Assembly: GCF_019352895.1 (NCBI RefSeq)
Contig: NZ_JAAAFX010000004.1
Location: 186,001 to 250,000 of the forward strand
Direction of reading: 5' to 3'
Length of the DNA: 64,000 nucleotides
From: Variovorax boronicumulans
GTDB lineage: Bacteria > Pseudomonadota > Gammaproteobacteria > Burkholderiales > Burkholderiaceae_C
The position numbers and the translations under genes are program-made. The notes beneath the pieces are model-generated. The model worked only from the letters and a program-made list of their open reading frames with translations. It was not told the origin of the DNA and did not search any database. How positions within the stretch are numbered: position 1 is the first letter of the stretch; every line of letters begins with the position of its first letter. Below, one piece after another: positions 41,749 through 51,853 of this stretch.

Positions 41749-42272
41749 CGGATGAACTGCTTGGTGAAGTCCGCGCCCAGGCCCACGGCCTCGAAGTGCT
41801 TGCGGCACATGTCGATCTTGGTGAACACGTCCTCGTAGCCGATGCCCTTGCCCCAGGGGTCGGTGTAGTACATGACACCGTTGACCTGGAAGTAGGTGAT
41901 CATTTCCTCGACGTCTTCCGGCACGTAGAGCGTGTGGGTCTCGCCCGGCGGCTCGAACACGTAGCTGCCCTCGGTGGCTTCCCAGTCGTGCTCGAGGTAG
42001 CGCCAGCGGCCCTTGAGCACGAAGCCGTGCACCGCCTGCGGGTGGCGATGGCGGCTCAGCACGCCCGACTTGCGCACCCGCAGCAGGTTCATCCAGTAGC
42101 CCTGGCTCGCGTTGAGGCACAGCGGCCGGAACCACACGTTCTCGGCCTGCGGCACCCACAGGCGCTCGTCCTGCGGGATCGCGTGGTTGATCACTATCTC
42201 GGGCAGCGCGTCCGGCGGGTTCGGGTACTGGTAGGGCGTCTTGGGGTTGGGGTCGTGGTCGTCGACGGGCAT
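41745..42272 (-). CDS. Cupin, 2,4'-dihydroxyacetophenone dioxygenase-like
   Basis: A 175-residue single-domain cupin close to the 2,4'-dihydroxyacetophenone dioxygenase family in length and sequence. The metal motif 1 is SRHRHPQAVHGFVLKG and motif 2 is PPGETHTL, giving the three His expected for iron. VWFRPLCLNASQGYWMNLLRVRKSG and ITYFQVNGVMYY are family stretches. The known enzyme cleaves an aliphatic C-C bond next to a carbonyl with O2. It heads a three-gene operon with two SDRs, a set suited to turning a secondary alcohol into a ketone and then splitting it. The family call is good; the natural substrate here is inferred. Confidence 0.78.
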   Translation of the reverse strand: MPVDDHDPNPKTPYQYPNPPDALPEIVINHAIPQDERLWVPQAENVWFRPLCLNASQGYWMNLLRVRKSGVLSRHRHPQAVHGFVLKGRWRYLEHDWEATEGSYVFEPPGETHTLYVPEDVEEMITYFQVNGVMYYTDPWGKGIGYEDVFTKIDMCRKHFEAVGLGADFTKQFIR

Positions 42273-42278
42273 TTCATC

Positions 42279-42312
42279 TGTCCATAATGTGGATGGGTGT
42301 CCATATTGTAGA
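42279..42312. promoter_or_regulatory. Direct-repeat operator upstream of the cupin-SDR operon
   Basis: TGTCCATAATGTGGA at 42279-42293 and TGTCCATATTGTAGA at 42298-42312 are 15-bp direct repeats with two mismatches, 19 bp apart. The first copy also contains a small palindrome, TCCA-TAATG-TGGA. The site begins 7 bp upstream of the cupin ATG (42272), so protein binding would block transcription. The nearby IclR regulator is the likely partner. Confidence 0.5.
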
Positions 42313-42345
42313 TAACTGCTGTTATTGCCCGTGCCGGAGTAACCC

Positions 42346-43755
42346 TCAATCCGGTGCGGTCCACCCGCCGCCGAGTCCCTGGATGAGCGTGACAGCCGCG
42401 TTCTGCCGGTTGACCTGCAACTGCAGCACGGTGCGGCGCGCGCTCAGCGCCGAGGCCTGGGCCGTGACCACGTCGGTGTAGCTGACCTGCCCCGCGCGGT
42501 AGCGGTTGAGCAGCTGCTGCTCGGTCAGGTCGGCCGCGGCCGAGGCCTCGCGGCGCAGCGCCTCCTGCTGGGCCAGGCTGGCGGTGGCGGTGAGCTGGTC
42601 CTCGACGCCCTGGAAGGCGGTGAGCACGGTCTGGCGGTAGCGCGCCACCGCCGCCTCGCGCGCGGCCTTGGCCGAATCGACACGTGCGTCGATGGCGCCA
42701 CCGTCGAAGATCACCTGCGCGGCTGACAGGCCCAGCGCCCACAGCGTGTTCGAGGCGCTGAACAGGTCCGACACGCGGCTCGACGAACGGCCCAGCGATG
42801 CGCTCAGGCTCAGGCTCGGGTAGTAGGCCGCGCGCTCGACGCCGATCTGCGCATTGGCCGCGGCCACGGCGCGCTCGGCCGACGCGATGTCGGGCCGGCG
42901 CTGCAGCAAGGTCGAGGGCACGCCCAGCGGCACCGAAGGCACGGTCGGCGTCCAGGTGGCGGCCACCGGGATGCGGAAGTCGGCCGGCGCCGCGCCCACC
43001 AGCACCGCGATCGCATGCTCCAGCGTGTCGCGCGTGCGCTGCAGCGCGACGCGCTCGGCGCGCGTGTTGACCAGCGTGGTCTGGGCCTGCAGCACATCGC
43101 TCTGCGCCGCGATGCCGGCCTCGTAGCGGTTGCGCGCGATGGTCAGTGCGCGTTCGTAGCCGTCCAGCGTTTCGGCCAGCAGCGCCAGCTCGGCATCGGC
43201 CTCGCGCAGCGAGAAGTAGTTGCTGGCCAGCGTGCCCAACGCCGAGAGCCGGGCCGACGCGAGATCGGCTTCGCTGGCCTGGGCCTGCGCCTGCGCGCTG
43301 TCCACCGCCTGGCCGAGCCGGCCCCAGACGTCGGGCGCCCAGTCGGCGCCCAGCGTCGCGTTGGCGCTGCCGCTGGCCGTGCCGGCGTCGCGGTTGCCGT
43401 TGCGCGAGGCGCCGCCCGTCAGCGACACGCTGGGCAGCAGCCCGGCGCGCTGCTGGCGCACCAGCGCGCTCGCCTGCGCATAGCTGGCCACGGCCGCGGC
43501 GATGTTCTGGTTGGACACCTGCACCCGATCGGCCAGGGCGTTCAGCTCGGCGTCGCCGAACAGCTGCCACCACGGGCCGCGTTCCAGCGCATCGGCCGGG
43601 GCCGCAGGGAGCCAGCCTTCGGCCGCCGGCGCCTCCTTCCAGGCGCTCGGGGCGTCCAGCGCCGGGCGTTCGTAGCGTGGCCCGACCGCGCAGGCGCTGA
43701 GCGCGGCCGCGGCGGCCAGCACGGTCAGGGTGGACAGGAAGCGTCGGGAGGTCAT
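42346..43755 (-). CDS. RND efflux outer-membrane factor (NodT/OprM-type lipoprotein)
   Basis: A 469-residue TolC-like channel. The lipoprotein signal ends in the lipobox LSAC with Cys22, followed by AVGPRYERPALDAPSAWKE, the usual NodT start. The two repeated halves each hold long coiled-coil helices (for example around residues 75-110 and 175-235) and VPLGVPSTLLQRRPDIASAERAVAAANAQIGVERAAYYPSL, the diagnostic family motif. It closes the efflux operon, 20 bp after the second permease, and provides the exit duct for the tripartite pump. Confidence 0.93.
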   Translation of the reverse strand: MTSRRFLSTLTVLAAAAALSACAVGPRYERPALDAPSAWKEAPAAEGWLPAAPADALERGPWWQLFGDAELNALADRVQVSNQNIAAAVASYAQASALVRQQRAGLLPSVSLTGGASRNGNRDAGTASGSANATLGADWAPDVWGRLGQAVDSAQAQAQASEADLASARLSALGTLASNYFSLREADAELALLAETLDGYERALTIARNRYEAGIAAQSDVLQAQTTLVNTRAERVALQRTRDTLEHAIAVLVGAAPADFRIPVAATWTPTVPSVPLGVPSTLLQRRPDIASAERAVAAANAQIGVERAAYYPSLSLSASLGRSSSRVSDLFSASNTLWALGLSAAQVIFDGGAIDARVDSAKAAREAAVARYRQTVLTAFQGVEDQLTATASLAQQEALRREASAAADLTEQQLLNRYRAGQVSYTDVVTAQASALSARRTVLQLQVNRQNAAVTLIQGLGGGWTAPD

Positions 43756-43775
43756 GTCAGGTCGTTTTCTTCTCT

Positions 43776-46700
43776 TCAGGCCGCGGTGGTGGCCGCATCG
43801 GGCCGGGCCAGATGGCGTTCATTGGGGGAGCGGCGGCGCAGCTTGTCCATCAGCACATAGACCACCGGCGTGGTCAGCAGCGTCAGCAGCTGGCTCGCGA
43901 TCAGGCCGCCGACGATGGCCACGCCCAGCGGCTGGCGCAGCTCGGCGCCCTGGCCGAAGCCGATGGCCAGCGGCAGCGCGCCCAGCGCCGCGGCCAGCGT
44001 GGTCATGAGGATCGGACGGAAGCGCAGCATGCAGGCCTCGCGCACCGCCTCGGTCGCACTCAGGCCGCGCGCGCGTTCGGCATCGAGCGCGAAGTCGATG
44101 ATCAGGATGGCGTTCTTCTTGACGATGCCGATCAGCAGGAACACGCCGATCAGCGCGATCAGCGAGAACTCCATGCGCAGCACCATCAGCGCCAGCACCG
44201 CGCCCACGCCGGCCGAGGGCAGCGTGGTCAGCACGGTGATCGGATGGATCAGGCTCTCGTAGAGCACGCCCAGCACGATGTAGATCACCACCAGCGCCGC
44301 CAGCACCAGGAACAGCTGCTGGCCCTGCGACTGCTGGAAGGTGGCGGCCGTGCCGCCGAAGCTGCCGCGCACGTTGATCGGCATCGCGATGTCGGCCGTG
44401 GCCTGGTCGATGATCGCCTGCGCCTGGCCCAGCGTGGCGCCGGTCTCGAGGTTGAAGGAGATGGTGCTCGACAGCTCGCCGCCGTCGTGCGAGATCGAGG
44501 TCGGGATCGCACGCTCGGACAGCTTCGAGATCACGCTGAGCGGCACCATGGTGGTGACGCTGGTGCTCAGCGGCGAACCGGTCGACGCGCCGCGCTGGCC
44601 CGGGTTGGCGGAGGTGGTCGTCACCGACACGCCGCTCGCCGTGACGGCCGAGGCCGGCACGTACAGGTCCTTGAGCGCCACCGGGCCCTGCATGAACTTC
44701 GGCGACCACTCCATGATCACCGCGTACTGGTTGAGCTCGTCGTAGATGGTCGCGACCGAGCGCTGGCCGAAGGCGTTGTAGAGCGCGCTGTCGATGCTGC
44801 TCGAGGTGATGCCCATGCGCGAGGCCGTCTCGCGGTCGACTGTGACATAGGTCTCGACGCCGTTGTCCGACTGGTCGCTGTCGATGTCGGTCAGCGCCGT
44901 CTCCTGCTTGAGCCGGTCGGCCAGCTTGCCGATCCACAGGCGCAGGTCGGCGATGTTGTCGGCCTTGAGCGTGTACTGGTAGGTCGAGTTGCTCGAGCGC
45001 CCGCCGCCGCGCAGGTCCTGCACCTGGCCCAGGAACACGCGCAGGCCGGTGAGCTTGTCGAGCTGCGGGCGCAGGCGCGTGATCACGGCCTGGCTGCTCA
45101 CCTGGCGTTCGCCCACCGGCTTGAGGTTGACGAACATGAAGCCGCCGCCCGCGCGGCTGCCGCCCGAGAAGCCGACCACGGTGTCGACCGCCGGGTCCTT
45201 GCGGATGATGTCGACCGCCTCGCGCAGCTTGTTGCCAAGCGCCTCCGACGAGATGCTCTGGTCGGCGCGCAGGCCGCCGTTGAGCTGGCCGTTGTCGGTC
45301 TGCGGGAAGAAGCCCTTGGGCACCTTGGCGAACAGGTAGACGTTGAGCCCGACCACGGCCAGCAGGATGAAGATCACCAGCCCCTTGCTCGCCAGCGCCC
45401 AGTCGAGCGAGTGCTCGTAGCCGCGCAGCACGCGGTCGTAGCCGCGCTCCGCCCAGCGCGCGGGCCACGACGGCCGGCGCGGCGGGCCTTCGAGCTTGGG
45501 CTCGGGGCGCAGCAGCAGCGCGCACATCATGGGCGTGGTGGTCAGCGAGATCACCAGCGAGATCAGCACCGCGGCCGACAGCGTGATCGCGAACTCTCGG
45601 AACAGCCGGCCCACCTGCCCGTCCATGAACAGCAGCGGGATGAACACCGCCACCAGCGACAGGCTGATCGACAGCACCGTGAAGCCGACCTCGCGCGCGC
45701 CGCGCAGCGCGGCCTCGACGCGGCCCATGCCGGCCTCGATGTGGCGCATGGTGTTCTCGAGCACCACGATGGCGTCGTCGACCACGAAGCCGGTGGCCAC
45801 GGTCAGCGCCATCAGGCTCAGGTTGTTGAGGCTGAAGCCCAGCAGGTACATCACGCCGAAGGTGCCCAGCAGCGACACCACGGTCGCCACGGCCGGCACG
45901 ATGGTGGCGCGTGCCTTGCGCAGGAACAGCCCGACCACCAGCACCACCAGCACGATCGAGACCACCAGCGTGAGCTCGATCTCCTTGAGCGAGGCGCGGA
46001 TCGAGTTGGTGCTGTCCGACGCCACCTGTACGTCGATGTCCTGCGGCAGCTGCGCGCGCAACTCGGGGATCAGCGCGCGCACGCGGTCGACCGTCTCGAT
46101 GATGTTGGCGCTGGGCTCGCGCGTGATCAGCACGATGATCGCGGGCTCGCCGTTGAACAGCCCCAGCGTGCGCCGGTTCTCGACGCCGTCGATCACGTTG
46201 GCCACGTCCGACAGCCGCACCGCCGCGCCGTTGCGCCAGGCCACGATCATCGAGCGGTACTCGCTGGCCTTGCGCGCCGGCGAGGGCGTGTAGATCTGCA
46301 GCCGCCGGCCCTCGCCTTCGATCGCGCCCTTGGGCCGGTTGGCATTGGTGGCCTGGATGGCGGCGCGCACGTCCTCGGTGCTGATGCCGTAGCGGTTGAG
46401 CGCGAAGGGCAGCAGCTCGACCCGCACCGCCGGCAGCGAGCCGCCGCCGATCTCGACATCGCCCACGCCCTCGACCTGCGACAGGCGCTGGCTCACGATG
46501 TTGGACACCGCGTCGTAGATCTGGCCCGGCGTCTTGGTCTTGGAGGTCAGCGCCAGGATCACCACCGGCGCCGACGCCGGGTTGGCCTTGCGGTAGGTCG
46601 GGTTGCTGCGCAGCGAGGCCGGCAGGTCGACGCGCGCGGCGTTGATCGCCGCCTGCACCTCGCGCGCCGCGCCGTCGATGTTGCGGTCGAGGTCGAACTG

Positions 46701-46979
46701 CAGCGTGACGCGGGCCGAGCCGGTCGAGCTGTTCGAGGTCATCTCGTTGACGCCCGCGATGGTGCCCAGCCGCCGCTCGAGCGGCGTGGCCACGCTGCTG
46801 GCCATGGTGTCGGGGCTCGCGCCGGCCATCGAGGCGCTGACCGAGATGATGGGGAAGTCGACCTTGGGCAGCGGCGACACCGGCAGCACGAAGAAGGCCG
46901 CGATGCCCGCGAGCGCGATGCCGATGGTCAGCAGGATGGTGGCGATCGGGCGCTCGACGAAGGGTTTGGAGAGGTTCAT
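43776..46979 (-). CDS. RND efflux permease, MdtC-like
   Basis: A 1067-residue inner-membrane proton-driven pump. It starts MNLSKPFVERPIATILLTIGIALAGIAAFFVLPVSPLPKVDFP, as in MdtC. Twelve membrane helices and two large periplasmic porter loops are laid out normally; TM4 has [13 protein letters not shown] with the proton-relay Asp pair, and TM10 has the [14 protein letters not shown] region with its Lys. The ATG at 46979 has AGAGGAG upstream. It is the second permease of the operon, separated from the first by an unusual 415-bp repeat-rich spacer rather than the few bases normal for mdtB-mdtC pairs. Confidence 0.93.
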   Translation of the reverse strand: MNLSKPFVERPIATILLTIGIALAGIAAFFVLPVSPLPKVDFPIISVSASMAGASPDTMASSVATPLERRLGTIAGVNEMTSNSSTGSARVTLQFDLDRNIDGAAREVQAAINAARVDLPASLRSNPTYRKANPASAPVVILALTSKTKTPGQIYDAVSNIVSQRLSQVEGVGDVEIGGGSLPAVRVELLPFALNRYGISTEDVRAAIQATNANRPKGAIEGEGRRLQIYTPSPARKASEYRSMIVAWRNGAAVRLSDVANVIDGVENRRTLGLFNGEPAIIVLITREPSANIIETVDRVRALIPELRAQLPQDIDVQVASDSTNSIRASLKEIELTLVVSIVLVVLVVGLFLRKARATIVPAVATVVSLLGTFGVMYLLGFSLNNLSLMALTVATGFVVDDAIVVLENTMRHIEAGMGRVEAALRGAREVGFTVLSISLSLVAVFIPLLFMDGQVGRLFREFAITLSAAVLISLVISLTTTPMMCALLLRPEPKLEGPPRRPSWPARWAERGYDRVLRGYEHSLDWALASKGLVIFILLAVVGLNVYLFAKVPKGFFPQTDNGQLNGGLRADQSISSEALGNKLREAVDIIRKDPAVDTVVGFSGGSRAGGGFMFVNLKPVGERQVSSQAVITRLRPQLDKLTGLRVFLGQVQDLRGGGRSSNSTYQYTLKADNIADLRLWIGKLADRLKQETALTDIDSDQSDNGVETYVTVDRETASRMGITSSSIDSALYNAFGQRSVATIYDELNQYAVIMEWSPKFMQGPVALKDLYVPASAVTASGVSVTTTSANPGQRGASTGSPLSTSVTTMVPLSVISKLSERAIPTSISHDGGELSSTISFNLETGATLGQAQAIIDQATADIAMPINVRGSFGGTAATFQQSQGQQLFLVLAALVVIYIVLGVLYESLIHPITVLTTLPSAGVGAVLALMVLRMEFSLIALIGVFLLIGIVKKNAILIIDFALDAERARGLSATEAVREACMLRFRPILMTTLAAALGALPLAIGFGQGAELRQPLGVAIVGGLIASQLLTLLTTPVVYVLMDKLRRRSPNERHLARPDAATTAA

Positions 46980-47394
46980 GCCATCTCCTCTGTCTTGCGC
47001 CTTCCCCCTCTGGGGGAAGGCGGGGATGGGGGCAGCCACGCGCCCCGTGGCTCAGGCCGCGGGCCCCCACCCCAGCCCTCCCCCAGGGGGGGAGGGAGCG
47101 GATGCAGGGGAGCACTCATGCCGCGCACCCCCGAGCCCGGCAGGCGGTGCGGGTTGCGCGAGCCCTCCGGGCCGCCGAGGCGCGCAGCGCCATCGGCTGC
47201 GCGCGCAGCGCGCTTCGTGATCTGACCCGTCGCAGCTGTTTGAGCGCAGTGAACGAAGTGAACGCAGCGAGTTCTGCGACGCAGCCGATGACGCGAGCAC
47301 CGCAGGGCAGCCGCGAAGCGGCCGGCACGGCGGGATCGTGCGGCCCGCGCCGCCTGCCGGGCGCCCCCGCCATGGGACGCATCGGCAATGCACC
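46980..47394. repeat. 415-bp non-coding spacer with REP-like hairpins and a folded repeat element
   Basis: This gap splits the two permease genes. CGCCTTCCCCC (46998-47008) and GGGGGAAGGCG (47012-47022) make an 11-bp perfect stem with a TCT loop, and CCCTCCCCC (47076-47084) and GGGGGAGGG (47088-47096) make a second stem. Further left in gene sense, 13-bp inverted repeats at 47135-47147 and 47350-47362 enclose 11-bp inverted repeats at 47191-47201 and 47280-47290. Three 9-bp tandem units (GCGCAGTGA-like) sit at the centre, 47244-47270. Open frames across it are Arg/Ser-rich nonsense and not genes. It looks like one or two dispersed repeats inserted into the operon. Confidence 0.65.
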
Positions 47395-50300
47395 TCACGC
47401 GATCACCTCTTCACGCCGCCTGCCGAAGCGCCGACCCAGCCGGTCGAAGGCCAGGTAGATCACGGGCGTGGTGAACAGGGTCAGCACCTGGCTCACGATC
47501 AGCCCGCCGAAGATCGCCAGGCCCAGCGGCCGGCGCAGTTCGGCGCCTTCGCCGAAGCCCAGCATCAGCGGCACCGCGGCGAACAGCGCGGCCAGCGTGG
47601 TCATCAGGATCGGGCGGAAGCGCAGCAGCGCGGCCTGGTGGATCGCCTCGAGGGCGGTCTTGCCCTGCTGCCGCTCGGCCTCGATCGCGAAGTCGATCAT
47701 CATGATCGCGTTCTTCTTGACGATGCCGATCAACAGGATGATGCCGATGATCCCGATCACCCCGAGGTCGTTGCCCGTGACCATCAGCGCCAGCAAGGCA
47801 CCCACGCCGGCCGAGGGCAAGGTCGACAGGATGGTCAGCGGATGGATGTAGCTCTCGTAGAGCACGCCCAGCACGATGTAGACGCAGACCACCGCCGCCA
47901 GGATCAGCCAGAGCTGGTTCGACAGCGACTTCTCGTAGGCGCCCGAGGCGCCCAGGAAGGTCATGGTCACGCCGGTCGGCAGGCCGATGTCCTTGGCGGC
48001 CTGGCGGATCGCGTCGACCGCGCGGCCCAGCGACACGCCGTCGGCGGTGTCGAAGCCCACCGTCGCGGCCGGGTACTGCGCCACGTGCGTGATCTGCAGC
48101 GGCGCGAGCTGCTCGCGGATGGTGGCGATGGAGGCCAGCGAGGTCGGCGCGCCCGAACCGGTCGTGAGGTTCAACGTGCCCAGCTGCTGCGGGGTCTCGA
48201 TCGAATCGACCTTGGCCTCGAGGATCACGCGGTACTGGTTGGTCTCGGTGAAGATGGTCGAGACGATGCGCTGGCCGAAGGCGCTGTAGAGCACGTCGTC
48301 GACCGCGCTGGCCGTGACCGCCAGCCGCGAGGCGGTGGCACGGTCGATGTCGACGTAGGCCGACAGGCCCTGCGCGCCGGCGTCGCTGGTCACGTTGCGC
48401 ACCTGCTTCACGTCCTGCAGCCGCGTGCGCAGCTTGTTGACCCATTCGGTGACCGTGGCCGAGTCCACGCCCTCGATCGAGAAGCGGTACTCGGTCGGGC
48501 CGGTCTCGGCGTCGATGGTCAGGTCCTGCGTGGGCTGCAGGTACAGCTTCACGCCCGCCACCTGCGCCACCCGCTCGCGCAGCCGGTTCATCGTGGCCTC
48601 CTGCGAACCGCGGTCGGCCTTGAGGTTGATCAGCATGCGGCCGGTGTTGAGCATGGTGTTGTTGGCCGCGTCCACGCCGGTGAAGGAGCTCAGGCTCTCC
48701 ACCTCGGGGTCGGCCAGCACGGCGCGCGCGGCCGCCTGCTGCAGCTCGGCCATGCGCGCATAGGACACGTCCTGCGCGGCCTCGATGCGGCCCTGCAGCT
48801 GCCCGGTGTCCTGCGTCGGGAACAGGCCCTTGGGAATGAACACGTAGAGCAGCACCGTGAGCGCCAGCGTGGCCAGCGCCACGACCAGCGTCAGGCCCTG
48901 GCGGCGGAACACCCATTGCAGCATCAGGTCGTAGCGCGCGATCACGCGGTCGAAGAAGGCCTGCACCTTGCCGGCCAGCCCGCGCGTGGCGTTGTGCGGC
49001 TCGCTCTTCAGCATGCGCGCCGACATCATCGGCACCAGCGTGAGCGAGACCACGGCCGAGATCAGGATGGTGATCGCCAGCGTGACCGCGAACTCGCGGA
49101 ACAGCCGCCCCACCACGTCGCCCATGAACAGCAGCGGGATCAGCACCGCGATCAGCGAGACCGTGAGCGAGATGATGGTGAAGCCGATCTGCGTCGCGCC
49201 CTTGATGGCGGCGGCGAACGGCGCCTCGCCCTCCTCCAGGTAGCGCGCGATGTTCTCGATCATCACGATCGCGTCGTCGACCACGAAGCCGGTCGCGATG
49301 GTCAGCGCCATCAGGCTCAGGTTGTTGAGGCTGTAGCCCATCAGGTACATCACGCCGCAGGTGCCGATCAGCGAGATCGGCACCGACAGGCTGGCGATCA
49401 GCGTGGCGCGCCAGCTGTGCAGGAAGAAGAAGATCACCAGCACCACCATCACCACCGCCAGCACCAGCTCGATCTCGACGTGCTTGACCGAAGCGCGGAT
49501 GCCGGTGGTGCGGTCGCTCAGCACGCGCACGTCCAGCGTGGGCGGCAGGCCGGCCTGCAGCTCGGGCAGCTGGCGCTTGATCGCATCGACCGTGGCGATC
49601 ACGTTGGCGCCGGGCTGGCGCTGCACGTTCAGGATGATGCTGGGCGTGAGCTGCCCGTCGATGCCCGACCAGGCGCCGAGCCGCGTGTTCTCGGCGCTGT
49701 CGACCACGCCCGCCACGTCGGACATGCGCACCGGCGCGCCGTTGCGGAAGGCCACGATCAGGTCGAGGTAGTCCTTGGCCGTAACCAGCTGGTCGTTGGC
49801 GTTGATGCTGTACGAGCGCTTGGGGCCGTCGAAGCTGCCCTTGGCGCTGTTGGAGTTGGCCGCCGAGATGGCGGTGCGCAGCGTGTCGAGGCCGATGCCG
49901 TACGAGGCCAGCGCCTTGGTGTCGGCCTGGATGCGCACGGCCGGCCGCTGGCCGCCCGAGAGCGTGACCAGGCCCACGCCCGAGACCTGGCTGATCTTCT
50001 GCGCCAGCCGCGTGTTGACGATGTTCTGCACCTCGGTCAGCGGCATGGTGCCCGAGCTGATCGCGAGCGTGAGCACCGGCGCGTCGGCCGGGTTGACCTT
50101 GGCATACACCGGCGGCGCGGGCAGGTCGGCCGGCAGCAGCGAATTGCTGGCGTTGATGGCGGCCTGCACCTCCTGCTCGGCCACGTCCAGCGTCTCGGCC
50201 AGGCCGAATTGCAGCGTGATGATCGACACGCCCGAGGCGCTGGTCGAGCTCATGCGGTTCAGGCCCGACATCTGGCCGAACTGGCGCTCCAGCGGCGCCG

Positions 50301-50490
50301 TCACGGTGCGGCTCATGACCTCGGGGCTCGCGCCCGGGTAGAGCGTCTGCACCTGGATCGTCGGGTAGTCGACCTGCGGCAGCGCCGACAGCGGCAGGAA
50401 GCGGAAGCCGACGAAGCCCGCGAGCACGATGGCGAGCATGAGCAGCGCGGTAGCGACCGGCCGCTCGATGAAGGGGCGCGACGGACTCAT
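47395..50490 (-). CDS. RND efflux permease, MdtB-like
   Basis: A 1031-residue inner-membrane RND pump. It starts [47 protein letters not shown], an MdtB-type beginning. The proton-relay TM4 has [13 protein letters not shown] and TM10 has [14 protein letters not shown]. In MdtABC pumps MdtB and MdtC assemble as a heterotrimer; the present pair is about as divergent as those two, so the same design is expected. It starts 13 bp after the adaptor stop. Possible substrates in the known family are bile salts, novobiocin and flavonoid-type compounds; here unknown. Confidence 0.93.
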   Translation of the reverse strand: MSPSRPFIERPVATALLMLAIVLAGFVGFRFLPLSALPQVDYPTIQVQTLYPGASPEVMSRTVTAPLERQFGQMSGLNRMSSTSASGVSIITLQFGLAETLDVAEQEVQAAINASNSLLPADLPAPPVYAKVNPADAPVLTLAISSGTMPLTEVQNIVNTRLAQKISQVSGVGLVTLSGGQRPAVRIQADTKALASYGIGLDTLRTAISAANSNSAKGSFDGPKRSYSINANDQLVTAKDYLDLIVAFRNGAPVRMSDVAGVVDSAENTRLGAWSGIDGQLTPSIILNVQRQPGANVIATVDAIKRQLPELQAGLPPTLDVRVLSDRTTGIRASVKHVEIELVLAVVMVVLVIFFFLHSWRATLIASLSVPISLIGTCGVMYLMGYSLNNLSLMALTIATGFVVDDAIVMIENIARYLEEGEAPFAAAIKGATQIGFTIISLTVSLIAVLIPLLFMGDVVGRLFREFAVTLAITILISAVVSLTLVPMMSARMLKSEPHNATRGLAGKVQAFFDRVIARYDLMLQWVFRRQGLTLVVALATLALTVLLYVFIPKGLFPTQDTGQLQGRIEAAQDVSYARMAELQQAAARAVLADPEVESLSSFTGVDAANNTMLNTGRMLINLKADRGSQEATMNRLRERVAQVAGVKLYLQPTQDLTIDAETGPTEYRFSIEGVDSATVTEWVNKLRTRLQDVKQVRNVTSDAGAQGLSAYVDIDRATASRLAVTASAVDDVLYSAFGQRIVSTIFTETNQYRVILEAKVDSIETPQQLGTLNLTTGSGAPTSLASIATIREQLAPLQITHVAQYPAATVGFDTADGVSLGRAVDAIRQAAKDIGLPTGVTMTFLGASGAYEKSLSNQLWLILAAVVCVYIVLGVLYESYIHPLTILSTLPSAGVGALLALMVTGNDLGVIGIIGIILLIGIVKKNAIMMIDFAIEAERQQGKTALEAIHQAALLRFRPILMTTLAALFAAVPLMLGFGEGAELRRPLGLAIFGGLIVSQVLTLFTTPVIYLAFDRLGRRFGRRREEVIA

Positions 50491-50503
50491 GGCTGGCGCG
50501 TCC

Positions 50504-51853
50504 TCATTCCGGGCGGCGGCGCGGGCCGGAGGCACCGCCGCGCGGCCCCGAGGCGCCATGGCGCGCGCCCGAGGCGCCGCCGCGCGCACGCGGCGCGGCC
50601 GGTGCGTCGGTGGGCAGCTGCACGGTGGTGCCGTCCTTCAGGCGGTCGCCGCCCTCGGTCACCACGCGCTCGCCGTCCTTGAGGCCCTCGGTGATGACCA
50701 CCGACTCGACCGTCGACTCGCCGCGCTTCACGTTGCGCATCGACACCGTGCGGTCCTCGTTGATCACGTACACGTAGTTGCCGGTGCCCGCGGTGCGCAG
50801 CGCCGTGACCGGCACCACCACGGCGCCCTCGACCGTGCGCAGCAGCAGCTGCACGTTGACGAACTGGCTCGGGAACAGCGTGCTGCCCGCGTTGCCGAAG
50901 CGGGCCTTGGCCTTGACCGTGCCGGTCTGCACGTCGACCACGTTGTCGAGCGTGGAGAAGACGCCGGTGTCCAGCGTGCTGGCCTTGGTGCGGTCGAGCG
51001 CCGTCACGCTGAGCTTCGCGCCCTGCGCCACGCGGCGCTCGATGTCGGGCACGCGGTCCTGCGGTACCGAGAACTGCACGTCGATGGGCGTCATCTGCGT
51101 GATCACGGCGATGCCGGTGGTGGCGCCGCCCGCCACGTAGTTGCCGGGGTCGACCGTGCGCAGGCCGACGCGGCCGCTGACCGGCGAGGTCACGCGGGTG
51201 TACTCGAGGTTGAGCCGCGCCGCGCCCTCGGCCGCCTTGTCGGTGGTCACCGTGCCTTCGAGCTGCTTGACCAGCGCGGCCTGGGTGTCGACGTCCTGGC
51301 GGGCGATGGAGTCCTGGCCCAGCAGCGTGCGGAAACGCGCGAGCGTGACCCGCGCCGCCTCGAGCTGCGCCTCGTCGCGCACGCGCGTGCCCTGGGCCTG
51401 CATCAGCGCCTGTTCATAGGGGCGCGGGTCGATGCGGGCCAGCACGTCGCCCTTCTTGACGGTCTGGCCTTCGGTGAACAGCACGTCGGTCATGACGCCC
51501 GAGACCTGCGGGCGCAGCGTGATGGTCGTGACCGGCGTGACCGTGCCCAGCGCATCGAGATAGACCGGGATGTCGGCGCGCTTGGCCACCGCCATGCCCA
51601 CGGTCACCAGCGGCCCGGAACCACCGCCGCCGGCCCGCGGGCCCCCGGGCCCACCCGGTCCGCGCGCGCCGCCGCCTGGCCGCCCCCCGGGCGCGGCGTC
51701 GGCCGGCGGCCGGTTGACCAGATACCAGGCGGTGCCGATCAGCGCCGCCAGCACCAGCAGGGCGATCGTGCCGCCGAGCCAGCGCCGCCGCGGGCGCGGC
51801 GGTACTTCGGTGGCCGGGGGGGATGGGGGTGCTTCGGCGGGACGGTTGTCCAT
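50504..51853 (-). CDS. RND efflux periplasmic adaptor (MdtA-like)
   Basis: A 449-residue membrane-fusion protein. It begins with a Pro-rich cytoplasmic tail, one membrane anchor (about 26-46, [20 protein letters not shown]), then a long Gly/Pro/Arg linker (about 48-80). The lipoyl half-motifs are [36 protein letters not shown] and [23 protein letters not shown], flanking a coiled-coil hairpin, with beta-barrel and membrane-proximal domains after. The C-terminus is a low-complexity Gly-Ala-Ser-Arg tail (last 28 residues), unusual for the family. It heads the efflux operon and links the two permeases to the outer-membrane channel. Confidence 0.93.
   Translation of the reverse strand: MDNRPAEAPPSPPATEVPPRPRRRWLGGTIALLVLAALIGTAWYLVNRPPADAAPGGRPGGGARGPGGPGGPRAGGGGSGPLVTVGMAVAKRADIPVYLDALGTVTPVTTITLRPQVSGVMTDVLFTEGQTVKKGDVLARIDPRPYEQALMQAQGTRVRDEAQLEAARVTLARFRTLLGQDSIARQDVDTQAALVKQLEGTVTTDKAAEGAARLNLEYTRVTSPVSGRVGLRTVDPGNYVAGGATTGIAVITQMTPIDVQFSVPQDRVPDIERRVAQGAKLSVTALDRTKASTLDTGVFSTLDNVVDVQTGTVKAKARFGNAGSTLFPSQFVNVQLLLRTVEGAVVVPVTALRTAGTGNYVYVINEDRTVSMRNVKRGESTVESVVITEGLKDGERVVTEGGDRLKDGTTVQLPTDAPAAPRARGGASGARHGASGPRGGASGPRRRPE

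Noticed and set aside
43812..47225. A 1137-codon open frame antisense to the MdtC-like permease, and similar long antisense frames over mutS, the MdtB-like permease, the P450 and the PepSY gene
   Set aside because: In GC-rich DNA stop codons are rare in non-coding frames. These translations are His/Arg/Ala/Gln-rich, have no domain, and mirror strong known genes.
46976..47398. A 140-residue open frame across the spacer between the two RND permeases
   Set aside because: Its translation is Arg/Ser/Pro-rich repeat nonsense generated by the inverted repeats, with no ribosome site or domain.
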